DNA of 64,000 nt from NCBI RefSeq assembly GCF_000011105.1, contig NC_000961.1, forward strand, positions 978,662 to 1,042,661, read 5' to 3'. The stretch comes from Pyrococcus horikoshii OT3 (GTDB taxonomy: Archaea; Methanobacteriota_B; Thermococci; Thermococcales; Thermococcaceae). A program made the position numbers and the translations under genes. Position 1 is the first letter of the stretch; each line of letters starts with the position of its first letter. Shown here piece after piece: positions 8,085 to 16,168 of the stretch. The notes below the pieces were generated by a model. The model was not told where the DNA came from. It worked only from the letters and a program-made list of their open reading frames with translations, and did not search any database.

Positions 8085-9125
8085 ATGAATTTAAGGGGGA
8101 AGATGATAGTCATCAAATTTGGTGGAAGTTCACTTCGATCTGAGTTTAAGAGTGCAGTTTCCCTAATAAAGGCTCTTTCGGAAGAAAAAGATGTAGTAGT
8201 TGTCGTATCGGCTTTAAAAGGAATAACTGACTTGCTAGAAAAGTACACAGATACTTTTGATTCTAGATACGCGGTTGAGGTCTCAAAAACTTATCTAGAG
8301 TTTGGGAAGAGGATGGGGATAGATACTTCCAGTCTATCCCCTTATCTTAAGCAATTATTTAACCCACCAGATCTTCCTCCTCAAGCCCTCCGGGATTATA
8401 TATTAAGCATTGGAGAATTACTATCAGCAGCAATGATTGCAGAGAAGGCAAATGGTGCTGTTATTTTTCCCTGGGACCTATTTGTAGCCCACGGAAGCTT
8501 TGGAAATGGATTTATAGACATCAAGAAGAGCAAGAGAAATGTCAAATTAGTCAAAGAAGCTCTAGAGTCTGGAAAGATTCCAATTATCCCAGGATTTATT
8601 GCAAACCTCAATGGATACAGAGTCACACTAGGTAGGGGAGGAAGTGACTATTCAGCAGTAGCATTAGGTGTTCTATTAAATTCAGAGCTCGTTGCTATAA
8701 TGAGTGACGTTGAGGGCATATTCACTGCAGATCCAAAGATGATTCCATATTCCCTCCTGATTCCGTACATGTCCTATGATGAAATCTTAATAGCTTCCAA
8801 ATATGGAATGGAGGCAATCCAATGGAAAGCTGCAAAGTTAGCTAAAGAATATGAAGCTCTTATACTATTTGGAAGAGCCAGTGACTGGAGAATGGGAACT
8901 GTGGTGAGCAATAGTTCCTCTCATATGCCCCTTTTAAGCTATGACCAAGGTAAATTGCTAGTTATGAACATGGACTCTGAGATACCTTACGAAGTGGTAG
9001 AGGAGGGAGAATTTTGGAGAGTTTATAGGGTTCCTAAACGTGATTCCATAAAAATTATTAAGGAACTACACAGGAAGATAATCTATCAAGAAAATGCACA
9101 GCTTCTTGGGAGGGTTAAAGCTTGA
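8085..9125 (+). CDS. lysC: Aspartate kinase
   Basis: Phosphorylates aspartate, the first step towards homoserine, threonine and methionine. KFGGSS (about residues 11-16) is the aspartokinase signature. LGRGGSDYSAVALG and SDVEGIFTADPKMIP complete the amino-acid-kinase core (to about residue 280). The C-terminal 65 residues do not look like the tandem ACT domains of allosteric aspartokinases, so feedback inhibition may be absent or atypical. The start could be ATG 8085 or ATG 8103; the TATA at 8065-8073 slightly favours 8103. It opens a three-gene operon; its TGA overlaps the TTG start of homoserine kinase. Confidence 0.93.
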   Translation: MNLRGKMIVIKFGGSSLRSEFKSAVSLIKALSEEKDVVVVVSALKGITDLLEKYTDTFDSRYAVEVSKTYLEFGKRMGIDTSSLSPYLKQLFNPPDLPPQALRDYILSIGELLSAAMIAEKANGAVIFPWDLFVAHGSFGNGFIDIKKSKRNVKLVKEALESGKIPIIPGFIANLNGYRVTLGRGGSDYSAVALGVLLNSELVAIMSDVEGIFTADPKMIPYSLLIPYMSYDEILIASKYGMEAIQWKAAKLAKEYEALILFGRASDWRMGTVVSNSSSHMPLLSYDQGKLLVMNMDSEIPYEVVEEGEFWRVYRVPKRDSIKIIKELHRKIIYQENAQLLGRVKA

Positions 9126-10003
9126 GAATTAAAGTCAGAGCACCCGCGACAATAGCCAATTTTGGCCCTGGATTTGACGTTTTTGGGATGGCCATAGACA
9201 AGCCATTCGATGAAGTTGTGGTTGAGGAGTTCAACGAATTCGAGATAATCTCAAGCGGTTATCCCGTTCCAAATGGAGAAGATAATATTGCATTATTTTC
9301 GGCTAAAACCTTATTTAAAATGCTTAACATTGAGGGAGGGTTAAGAATAAAGCTCAAAAAAGGAATTAGACCGAAAAGTGGACTTGGAAGCTCTGGAGCT
9401 TCAGCAGTAGCTGGGGCTCTAGGAGCGGCAAAACTTCTTGGAGTTTCCAATGATGAGTTAATTTTAAAGGCGGCCATGAAGGGAGAGGAAAAAGCTTCAG
9501 GAGAACCACACCCAGATAACGTTGTTCCCTCCTATTACGGAGGATTTACGGTGATAGAATCCAAGTCCCCGCTTAGGGTTCACTTTGTAGATGCGAAGTT
9601 GAGGGGTGTAGTAGTACTTCCAGAAGTTGAGATACCAACAGCTAAGGCTAGAAAAATCTTACCTTCAATGGTTCCACTTAAAGATGCCGTAAAGAATATT
9701 GCCATGGCTTCATCCCTGATCTTAGCCTTGAAGGAAGGAGACTTAGAAACCATTGGAAGGTTACTTGATGATAATCTAGCCCTTCCCTATAGGAAGAAGC
9801 TGATGCCATGGTTCGATGAGATTAGAAGAGTAGCGCTCGAGACTGGAGCTTATGGGATAACAGTTTCAGGCTCCGGTCCAGCACTTTTTGCTATAGGAGA
9901 AAACTTGAAGGATATAGGAAAGACCATAGTTGAGAAGTTTGAAGAATTAGGAATAAAAGCCGAGTATTGGGTAACGAAAACTGGAAGGGGGGCTAAAACA
10001 TGA
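9122..10003 (+). CDS. thrB: Homoserine kinase (GHMP family)
   Basis: Makes O-phosphohomoserine from homoserine and ATP, for threonine synthase and possibly for transsulfuration. The GHMP ATP-binding motif GLGSSGASAVAGALG is at about residues 90-104, an N-terminal PATIANFGPGFDVFG motif lies at about 8-22, and a C-terminal ITVSGSGPALFAIG closes the fold. It starts with TTG, preceded by GGGAGGG at a 7-nt spacing. Overlaps of 4 nt with both neighbours indicate tight coupling. No threonine synthase gene is seen in this window. Confidence 0.95.
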   Translation: MRIKVRAPATIANFGPGFDVFGMAIDKPFDEVVVEEFNEFEIISSGYPVPNGEDNIALFSAKTLFKMLNIEGGLRIKLKKGIRPKSGLGSSGASAVAGALGAAKLLGVSNDELILKAAMKGEEKASGEPHPDNVVPSYYGGFTVIESKSPLRVHFVDAKLRGVVVLPEVEIPTAKARKILPSMVPLKDAVKNIAMASSLILALKEGDLETIGRLLDDNLALPYRKKLMPWFDEIRRVALETGAYGITVSGSGPALFAIGENLKDIGKTIVEKFEELGIKAEYWVTKTGRGAKT

Positions 10004-11004
10004 AAGTCGCCGTTCTTGGGGCCACGGGAGTTGTTGGAAGAACTTTCGTAAAGCTTCTTGAAAATCATCCTTGGTTTAAAGTTGAAAAGCTAGTAGCTTC
10101 TGAAAGATCGGCCGGCAAACGATATGGAGAAATCGTTGAAGATTCCCCGGAAGAATTCAAGGATTACACGATAATAGGTCTTAAGGAATTCCTTGAGGAT
10201 CCTGGGGTTGATCTCGTATTTAATGCCCTCCCTGCATCGATATCAAAGGAGGTAGAAGAGAAACTTGCACAGGAAATTCCAGTTTTCACAAACGCAAGGA
10301 GTCACCGCTATGATGAAGATGTTCCAATTTTAGTCCCAGAAGTGAATAGTGATCATTTAAAGCTTGTAGAAGTCCAGAGAAAGCGGAGGAAGTGGAGGGG
10401 GTTCATAGTAACTAATCCTAACTGCTCGACAGCAATACTTACTGTTTCACTAGCACCCCTCAGGGCCTTTGGCATAAAGAAGGTTAGGGTAGCTACGATG
10501 CAAGCTATTAGCGGAGCTGGGTTCTCTGGGCTTTCAGCCTATGCAATTCACGACAACGTTATACCTTTTATAAATGGAGAAGAGTGGAAAATAGAGAACG
10601 AAAGCAGAAAAATACTCGGTAAATTTACTGGAGATAAAGTAGAACCAGCCGAGATAGAGGTAGCTGCAATAGCTACGAGGGTTCCAGTTCTACACGGGCA
10701 TACTGAAGCGGTCTTCGTTGAGCTTGAAAAATTTGATATCGAAGAGATAAGGGAGGCATTTGAAAACTTTGATCCCCTTAGAAGCCTTGAGCTTCCATCG
10801 TATGAAAAGCCCATAGTATATACAGAGATTCCCCAGCCGAGATTGCATAGAGATAGAGGAAAAGGGTTAACAGTTACAGTGGGTAGACTTCAAGAAATAT
10901 CAGGAGGTATAAAATATGTTGTTTTAGGCCATAATTTAGTTAGAGGAGCTGCAGGGGGTTCCATCCTTAATGCTGAGCTTGCTTATAAACTGGGAATAAT
11001 ATAA
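10000..11004 (+). CDS. asd: Aspartate-semialdehyde dehydrogenase
   Basis: Reduces aspartyl phosphate to the semialdehyde with NADPH. The Rossmann motif GATGVVGRTF is at residues 7-16. The catalytic cysteine sits in TNPNCSTAI (about 142-150), and the histidine region is VPVLHGHTEAVFVE. The 334-residue size and the motif spacing fit the archaeal/fungal-type enzyme. The ATG overlaps the upstream stop (ATGA). The gene order lysC-thrB-asd, plus hom at 0.7 kb, supplies every step from aspartate to phosphohomoserine. A run of A after the stop (11004-11012) is the only terminator-like feature. Confidence 0.95.
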   Translation: MKVAVLGATGVVGRTFVKLLENHPWFKVEKLVASERSAGKRYGEIVEDSPEEFKDYTIIGLKEFLEDPGVDLVFNALPASISKEVEEKLAQEIPVFTNARSHRYDEDVPILVPEVNSDHLKLVEVQRKRRKWRGFIVTNPNCSTAILTVSLAPLRAFGIKKVRVATMQAISGAGFSGLSAYAIHDNVIPFINGEEWKIENESRKILGKFTGDKVEPAEIEVAAIATRVPVLHGHTEAVFVELEKFDIEEIREAFENFDPLRSLELPSYEKPIVYTEIPQPRLHRDRGKGLTVTVGRLQEISGGIKYVVLGHNLVRGAAGGSILNAELAYKLGII

Positions 11005-11016
11005 AAAAAAGTAAGG

Positions 11017-12033
11017 TTAGATATCCTTTAAAGTCCTGAATTCCGTTGTTTTCTTACCTTCCCTTTCCAACTCCTTTCTCACAAGTTCAGTTGCCTTAAC
11101 CATGTTAACCAACTTATTATAGGCTATATTCCTATCTAGCAACTTCATGCCACAATCAGGATTTATGTAGAGCAATTCTGGTTCCACGTACTCAAATACC
11201 TTCTTAATCGCTTTTACAATTTCTTCAACGCTCTCTATCCTGGGATTATGTACGTCAACAACACCAAAGCCAAGCTCCTTATTGGAAAGTTTCTTTAGGA
11301 AGTCCATATCCCTAAACTGTCTATTCGCGAACTCAAGGGCAAACTGGGTTACCCTAATCTCATCAAAGTAATCGGCGAGTAGGTAATAGTTGGAGTAGCA
11401 AACATGGAGTCCAACCTTTATCTTGATACCCTTCACGGCCTTATTTATTGCCTCAACCGCTAATGGAACTTCGTCTGGATGGTTTAGCATTGCTGGTTCG
11501 TCAAGTTGGATGTAAAGGGCTCCATGATTCTCAAGCATCTTGAGTTCTTTATTTATTATCTTAGCTAGATCCATGATAAAACTCTCCTTATCTGGGTAAT
11601 ATTCGTTAAAACTCCACTCAGCAATTGTGTAAGGTCCAGTTATTGGGATCTTAACGACCTCACGCGTAGTGTTCTTCTTTACCCAGAGAAATTCCTCAAG
11701 AACCAAGGGTTCCTTGTACTCAAGTTTGTCAACGGCCGCGGCCTTATTGAAGTAGGCATTACCCCAAACCCTAACTGGACCGTAAAACTTGAAGCCACCT
11801 ATCTTAGCGGTAAAGTGCTCTGTCATCTCAGTTCTCCACATTTCACCATCCCAGGGAATATCTACTCCTGCTCTCTCATGCTCTCTAAGCACGGAAACGC
11901 TTGCATCCTTAACTGCTTCTTTAAAGTCCTCTTCTGGTATCTTTCCCAAGTCCCTGAGCCTGTACATCCTGAGTAACCACCTTGGCTTCGGATAGCTCCC
12001 AATAACGCTTGTAGGTAATATGGGAAGCTCCAT
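11017..12033 (-). CDS. Methionine synthase, catalytic (MetE C-terminal-like) protein
   Basis: Transfers a methyl group to homocysteine. The protein corresponds to the C-terminal half of cobalamin-independent MetE and keeps the zinc ligands: HVC in GLHVCYSNY (about 209-217) and the cysteine of INPDCGMKLL (about 293-302), with QLDEPAML before them. It lacks the N-terminal half that binds methyl-tetrahydropteroyl-polyglutamate in bacteria. Such short archaeal enzymes are thought to use another methyl donor, for example a methylated corrinoid protein; the donor here is unknown. It is last in a four-gene methionine operon (spacings of 2, 1 and -4 nt). Confidence 0.9.
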   Translation of the reverse strand: MELPILPTSVIGSYPKPRWLLRMYRLRDLGKIPEEDFKEAVKDASVSVLREHERAGVDIPWDGEMWRTEMTEHFTAKIGGFKFYGPVRVWGNAYFNKAAAVDKLEYKEPLVLEEFLWVKKNTTREVVKIPITGPYTIAEWSFNEYYPDKESFIMDLAKIINKELKMLENHGALYIQLDEPAMLNHPDEVPLAVEAINKAVKGIKIKVGLHVCYSNYYLLADYFDEIRVTQFALEFANRQFRDMDFLKKLSNKELGFGVVDVHNPRIESVEEIVKAIKKVFEYVEPELLYINPDCGMKLLDRNIAYNKLVNMVKATELVRKELEREGKKTTEFRTLKDI

Positions 12034-12035
12034 CC

Positions 12036-12965
12036 TTACTCACCCCCAAGTCTTCCCAAAAGCTTGAGCTTCTTCCAGGCCACCCTCTCAGGTAAGAAAT
12101 CTAAGAGGGTGTTTGGGGTTACGTAAACCTTTTCGAATTTCCTAATGTACTTTCTAAGCTTGTCTTTCAGTCTATCTGCTCTTTCCATCTTAGTTTCTCT
12201 AGCGTTAACTATTCCCAACCCTACTTCCCCTTTAACCTCATCGGGAACGTTACCTTCTATGAGATCAATGTTAAGGATCACATCCTTGGGAACCACCTGA
12301 GGAGTTCCAAAGTACGTGACTACCCAGAGCTTCTTCACCCTTGCAAGGTCTTCAATTACCTTCTTGGCAACTTCTTTACTCACGTGTTCCTCTGATTCTC
12401 TGGTTGCCTTAGAAAGCTCCGCTGCGAGAGAGGGTTCTTGTAGCTCCATAATCTTAACATCAAGTTCCTTAATAAGCTCCCTTAAGACGGTGGCATAGGC
12501 CTCTGTAAGTTCGTTTAAATCCTTATAGTATTCGTTTATCGAGTGATAAGCTAAAGTTACAGGCCCAGGGAGTACTGCTTTGAGTTCTGCCTCTGGATAG
12601 ACATCTTCCTTTATTTCCTGGGCTATACTTATCCATCCTGGAAGTGGGTTCTCCTTAAGCGATAACTCCCCCCTAACTACTGGAGAGCGATAAAAGAAGT
12701 TATTCTCATAAAATTTGAAGAGCCCATTAACCTCTACACCGTCTATAAATCTTATTAGGGGGTTAAATATATCATCCCAACGATAGAGACCATCTGTTAT
12801 CACCTTTATTCTAGCTTTTTTGAGGTTTTCAAACGCTTTCCTTGTATAGCTTCTATAAGCTTCTTCAAGCTTCTCTTCACTTAATCTTCCTATCGAGTAT
12901 AGCTCTATCTTTTTGGCTAATCCTATAGGCCTTGGAAGGCTACCTATAAGGGCCGGGACTATCAC
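12036..12965 (-). CDS. MetE-like paralogue without the zinc site
   Basis: A 309-residue TIM-barrel protein related to its downstream neighbour (both begin with a GS(Y/L)P(K/R)P segment and share GP-T-A and L-EP motifs). The zinc ligands are replaced: the HVC region reads VVTYFGTP and the PDC region reads VTPNTLLD. It resembles the N-terminal half of MetE in that respect and may bind the folate or another methyl donor for the catalytic subunit. I infer a two-subunit MetE; no direct evidence is available from sequence. Spacing to the neighbours is 1-2 bases, so stoichiometric expression is likely. Confidence 0.82.
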   Translation of the reverse strand: MIVPALIGSLPRPIGLAKKIELYSIGRLSEEKLEEAYRSYTRKAFENLKKARIKVITDGLYRWDDIFNPLIRFIDGVEVNGLFKFYENNFFYRSPVVRGELSLKENPLPGWISIAQEIKEDVYPEAELKAVLPGPVTLAYHSINEYYKDLNELTEAYATVLRELIKELDVKIMELQEPSLAAELSKATRESEEHVSKEVAKKVIEDLARVKKLWVVTYFGTPQVVPKDVILNIDLIEGNVPDEVKGEVGLGIVNARETKMERADRLKDKLRKYIRKFEKVYVTPNTLLDFLPERVAWKKLKLLGRLGGE

Positions 12966-12966
12966 C

Positions 12967-13977
12967 TCAAACCACCTCCTTCACGAGTTCTAAAGCTTCT
13001 TCAACTTTTTCCATCCAATCATCAGCGAATACTATGAGATTTATTCCAGCGAACTCGAGACTCGAAACCTCCTCCAAGACCTCTTCAAACTTACTACCAA
13101 CCTCCACGCCCATACTCCTAAGGGCGTTTTCAAGCTCTTTTTTTATCGGATAGAGCAGAGAAACCACAATTGGAACTTCCCTGCTTGAATATTTCAAAGA
13201 ATGCTTAACTATCTCTGGAATTTTCCTGGCTACTTTAACATTCGCAACAACTTGGGTAAATACAACGTCTACCCCGGCTATGATCTTTCTAGCTAATCTT
13301 TTTCCTTCAAGTTTCTCTTGATAGTTTGGATTCATGGTTCCAGCTACGAAGGGCCTCTCTTTTACCTCAATTTTCTCTCCAGTTGGTAGAATTCCAGAGA
13401 ATACTAGCCTGGCTAGCTTTATCATATTAGTAGAATCTAGATCGAATACTGGCTTTGCATGTAGCATTAATCCCGGCCAGTCACCCGTTGTTAAAAGGAC
13501 ACCTTCAAAGTTAAATTCAACTGCGGTTCTAAGCTCTGAGGTAATAGCTAAGGCATTCCTATCCTTTCCAGTTACATGGGGCATAACCTCAAATCCCTTG
13601 GATTTCAACCAAGTAGCCAAAGCTACCGATGATACATGTGGATAGCCTAAAGGGTTGTCGGGGACGGTAAATAAGTATCCGTTATCCTTAAAGTCCTTAA
13701 ATCCGCTTTCAAAAACCCTAATAGGAAATTCCACTGAGATTGCCCGTCCTTTCTCCAAGTCCTTTATAAATTTACTCTTTTTAATCTCTACATCATCTTC
13801 TAAGGTAAATCTAGCTACTATGGGATGCTCCACTAACAAAGGAGCTCCATCTAAAGTGTCTAGCTTCTCGAGAACATAAACCCATGGGCAGGGCTTTTTG
13901 CTTACCCTACAGGTCCCATTAAATACATCTCCACAGGGGCCGTTAAGCAACTTCTTTGGACAGCTTAAGATCCTCAT
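12967..13977 (-). CDS. Methylenetetrahydrofolate-reductase-like protein with N-terminal MetV-type zinc domain
   Basis: Probably supplies the methyl group for methionine. Residues 1-40 (CPKKLLNGPCGD...CRV...CPWVYVLEKL, with cysteines near 6, 15, 23 and 30) match the MTHFR C-terminal (MetV-like) cysteine domain. The remainder (about 65-336) looks like the MetF TIM barrel, with ISVEFPI, VPDNPLG, HVTGKDRNALAI and LLTTGDWPG. The order is reversed relative to proteins carrying the cysteine domain at the C-terminus. It shares an ATGA overlap with the upstream transsulfuration gene and a 1-base gap with the MetE-like genes. The electron donor and the true pterin are unknown. Confidence 0.82.
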   Translation of the reverse strand: MRILSCPKKLLNGPCGDVFNGTCRVSKKPCPWVYVLEKLDTLDGAPLLVEHPIVARFTLEDDVEIKKSKFIKDLEKGRAISVEFPIRVFESGFKDFKDNGYLFTVPDNPLGYPHVSSVALATWLKSKGFEVMPHVTGKDRNALAITSELRTAVEFNFEGVLLTTGDWPGLMLHAKPVFDLDSTNMIKLARLVFSGILPTGEKIEVKERPFVAGTMNPNYQEKLEGKRLARKIIAGVDVVFTQVVANVKVARKIPEIVKHSLKYSSREVPIVVSLLYPIKKELENALRSMGVEVGSKFEEVLEEVSSLEFAGINLIVFADDWMEKVEEALELVKEVV

Positions 13978-15089
13978 TTAACCACCTCCAGGGCCTTATC
14001 CAAGTCTTCTAGAAGCTCATCTAGAGGCTCTAGACCAACAGAAAGCCTTATTAATCCCTCAGTTATCCCAAGAGCTTCTCTCTGTTCTTCGTTTATGTAT
14101 CTAGCAGCGCTCTTTACAGGATATGTGACTATACTCTCCACACCTCCCAGAGAAGGTGATGGGAATATCTTTTTAATGGACCTAAGGAAAACTATTGCAT
14201 TGGACTCATTACCAACATCAAAAGAAACTACACCTCCGTAGAGATCCCTCTCAAAGAGCTTCTTAGCTATCTCATGGTAGGGGTCATCCTCGAGTCCAGG
14301 GTAATGAACTTCTTTAACTTTTGGATGCTCAGATAAAAATTCAGCTATAGCTTGAGCATTTTTGCTTTGTCTCTCAAATCTAACTTCAAGGGTTCTCATT
14401 CCTCTTTCAATCATCCAGGCATCAAATGGTTGTATTATACCTCCAAGCCTTCTTCTCCAGTTCCAAAGATCGTGAATAAACTCTCCATTCCAGAGAATAG
14501 CGCCTCCTAACACGTCATTGTGCCCAGCTATGTACTTAGTTAAACTATGAACGACAAAATTTGCTCCATCCTTTAGGGGCTTGTAAAGGAGGGGAGTTAC
14601 GAAAGTATTGTCAACTACAAGGATAGTCTCAACTTCTCTGCACCTCTTTGCAACTTCTCTAACATCAATAACCTTAAGGGTTGGATTTGTCATGGTTTCG
14701 ATTAGCACTAGCTTAGTCCTCTCGTTTATTTCCTCAACTATATCCTCAGCTCTCGGATACGCCAGCCGTATCTTAACTCCGAACCTCCTACCTATGAGCC
14801 TTGCGAGCTCTATTGTAGTTCCATACCCCTCCATGGAGAGAACAGCTTCATCTCCAGCTTCAAGAAATGAGAAGTATAAAGTAGCTATAGCTGCTATTCC
14901 ACTATTGAAGGCTAGAGCATTATCAGCCCCTTCAAGTTTGGCTAGTTTATTCTCTAGGTTTAGGACTGTTGGGTTTTCCTCCCTAGAGTACTTTAACTCG
15001 GTATTCCTAGGTGTCAAATATGCTTCACCTACTTGCCTGAAAACGGCAGTTAAGTAAAGAGGCTCGTGGAGAGGCTTCAATCTCGCCAC
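13974..15089 (-). CDS. Cystathionine gamma-synthase/lyase family PLP enzyme
   Basis: Trans-sulfuration enzyme. The PLP lysine is in HSLTKYIAGHNDVLGG (about residues 180-195), with the family motifs NSGIAAIAT near the N-terminus and SVGLEPLDELLEDL near the C-terminus. It may act as gamma-synthase, gamma-lyase or O-phosphohomoserine sulfhydrylase; operon context with methionine synthase favours homocysteine formation. The longest frame starts with GTG 15089, but GAGGGGTG overlaps that codon and is correctly spaced from the TTG at 15080. A TATA-like ATATAAAT at 15110-15118 puts the transcript start near 15088. It is the first gene of the methionine operon. Confidence 0.9.
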   Translation of the reverse strand: MARLKPLHEPLYLTAVFRQVGEAYLTPRNTELKYSREENPTVLNLENKLAKLEGADNALAFNSGIAAIATLYFSFLEAGDEAVLSMEGYGTTIELARLIGRRFGVKIRLAYPRAEDIVEEINERTKLVLIETMTNPTLKVIDVREVAKRCREVETILVVDNTFVTPLLYKPLKDGANFVVHSLTKYIAGHNDVLGGAILWNGEFIHDLWNWRRRLGGIIQPFDAWMIERGMRTLEVRFERQSKNAQAIAEFLSEHPKVKEVHYPGLEDDPYHEIAKKLFERDLYGGVVSFDVGNESNAIVFLRSIKKIFPSPSLGGVESIVTYPVKSAARYINEEQREALGITEGLIRLSVGLEPLDELLEDLDKALEVVK

Positions 15090-15109
15090 CCCTCAAAGGT
15101 TCTCGAATC

Positions 15110-15118
15110 TATTTATAT
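15110..15118 (-). promoter_or_regulatory. TATA box of the methionine operon
   Basis: On the minus strand GATATAAATAG lies about 26 bases from 15088. No clear operator-like palindrome is visible beside it. Confidence 0.45.
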
Positions 15119-15125
15119 CTTTTTC

Positions 15126-15698
15126 GACATAATTCTAGATAATAATTATATCTATCAGGAATAAAACTTATCAAAGTAAAATTTTACAAAGTTAAAATGT
15201 AAACAATAATTTAGGTGTGATTTCTAAAAATTTTCAATATATATGCAAATCAGAATATATGCTATTTTGGCTTCTGTTTTCGGATGAATTCCAAAAATAT
15301 TCCCTCAGAAAAGTTATGGCATATTTAGTAATTGAAAGTTATTAAATAACGAATTGGAACATATCTATCTTTATATTATTACGAAAATTTTTCGAAAATT
15401 ATTCTATTAACCAAATAGCGGAAAAATCCAAGATATCTTAGCTATCATTGTGTCATTTTTAATTTCTACAATGATTACCACTTAAATCTTAATTATCTCT
15501 TAATAATATAACTTTGCATTTAAAATTAAAAGTTTAAAGAGAACGCCATGTTAGGCCGTTTTAAGATGTATAGCCCCCAATATCGTCTCAATTTATTACT
15601 ACATTATGAGCAGTCAAAAGTAGCAGGATACCCAAAAGTCTTATAAAATTTGAGTGATATAGTAACTCCAGTAGAGAAATAAAGCAAAATTGGCTCCT
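15126..15698 (+). promoter_or_regulatory. AT-rich gene-free region and CRISPR leader
   Basis: This stretch of more than 550 bases has no credible gene. It is strongly AT-rich with long homopurine and homopyrimidine runs, as usual for a Pyrococcus CRISPR leader, and it lies on the side where the repeats are intact. TTATAAAA at 15641-15648 would start transcription near 15670, just ahead of the first repeat, producing the crRNA precursor on the plus strand. The boundary between leader and ordinary intergenic DNA cannot be drawn from one sequence. Confidence 0.65.
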
Positions 15699-16124
15699 GT
15701 TCCAATAAGACTAAAATAGAATTGAAACTTCTGGAGTGCAAAGTTTGGAAAAGGCTTGAATGGTGTTCCAATAAGACTAAAATAGAATTGAAACAGGCTT
15801 TTATTGAGCGTTGGTTTGTTATTTTTAGTTCCAATAAGACTAAAATAGAATTGAAACCAGTTTAAGCTTAACCTCCCACCTGTGAACGTTGAGAGTTCCA
15901 ATAAGACTAAAATAGGATTGAAACTTCACGGCTGGTTGGAGGGTACTAGTCTATGATATGCGTTCCAATAAGACTAAAATAGAATTGAAACTGGAGCGAT
16001 GGCTCTCGCACTCGGTCTCTTGTTCAGCGTTCCAATAAGACTAAAATAGAATTGAAACCATAGCTAGGAATCTTGGCTTTCTCTGGAGAAGGAGGTTCCA
16101 ATAAGACTAAAAAAGAATTGAATT
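15699..16124 (+). CRISPR. CRISPR array, 7 repeats and 6 spacers
   Basis: Repeats of 30 bases start with GTTCCAATAAGAC and end with AGAATTGAAAC. They begin at 15699, 15765, 15828, 15895, 15962, 16029 and 16095. Spacers are 33-37 bases. The fourth repeat has an A-to-G change at 15916. The seventh has a T-to-A change at 16113 and a damaged end with GAATTG duplicated, so it marks the leader-distal end. The leader is therefore on the low-coordinate side. No cas gene lies within the window; processing would need Cas6 encoded elsewhere. The repeat type is the one shared across Pyrococcus and Thermococcus. Confidence 0.97.
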
Positions 16125-16168
16125 GAAAGGCAAACAGAGAGGCATAAGCACTAACAACTCTCTCAATC

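Noticed and set aside
8396-8626. Minus-strand frame within aspartokinase, as with many other long antisense frames in the window.
   Set aside because: Opposite to a conserved gene, no motif, no ribosome binding site.
15604-15901. Two open frames on the minus strand across the CRISPR array.
   Set aside because: They are translations of repeats (recurring FQFYFSLIGT) and are not genes.
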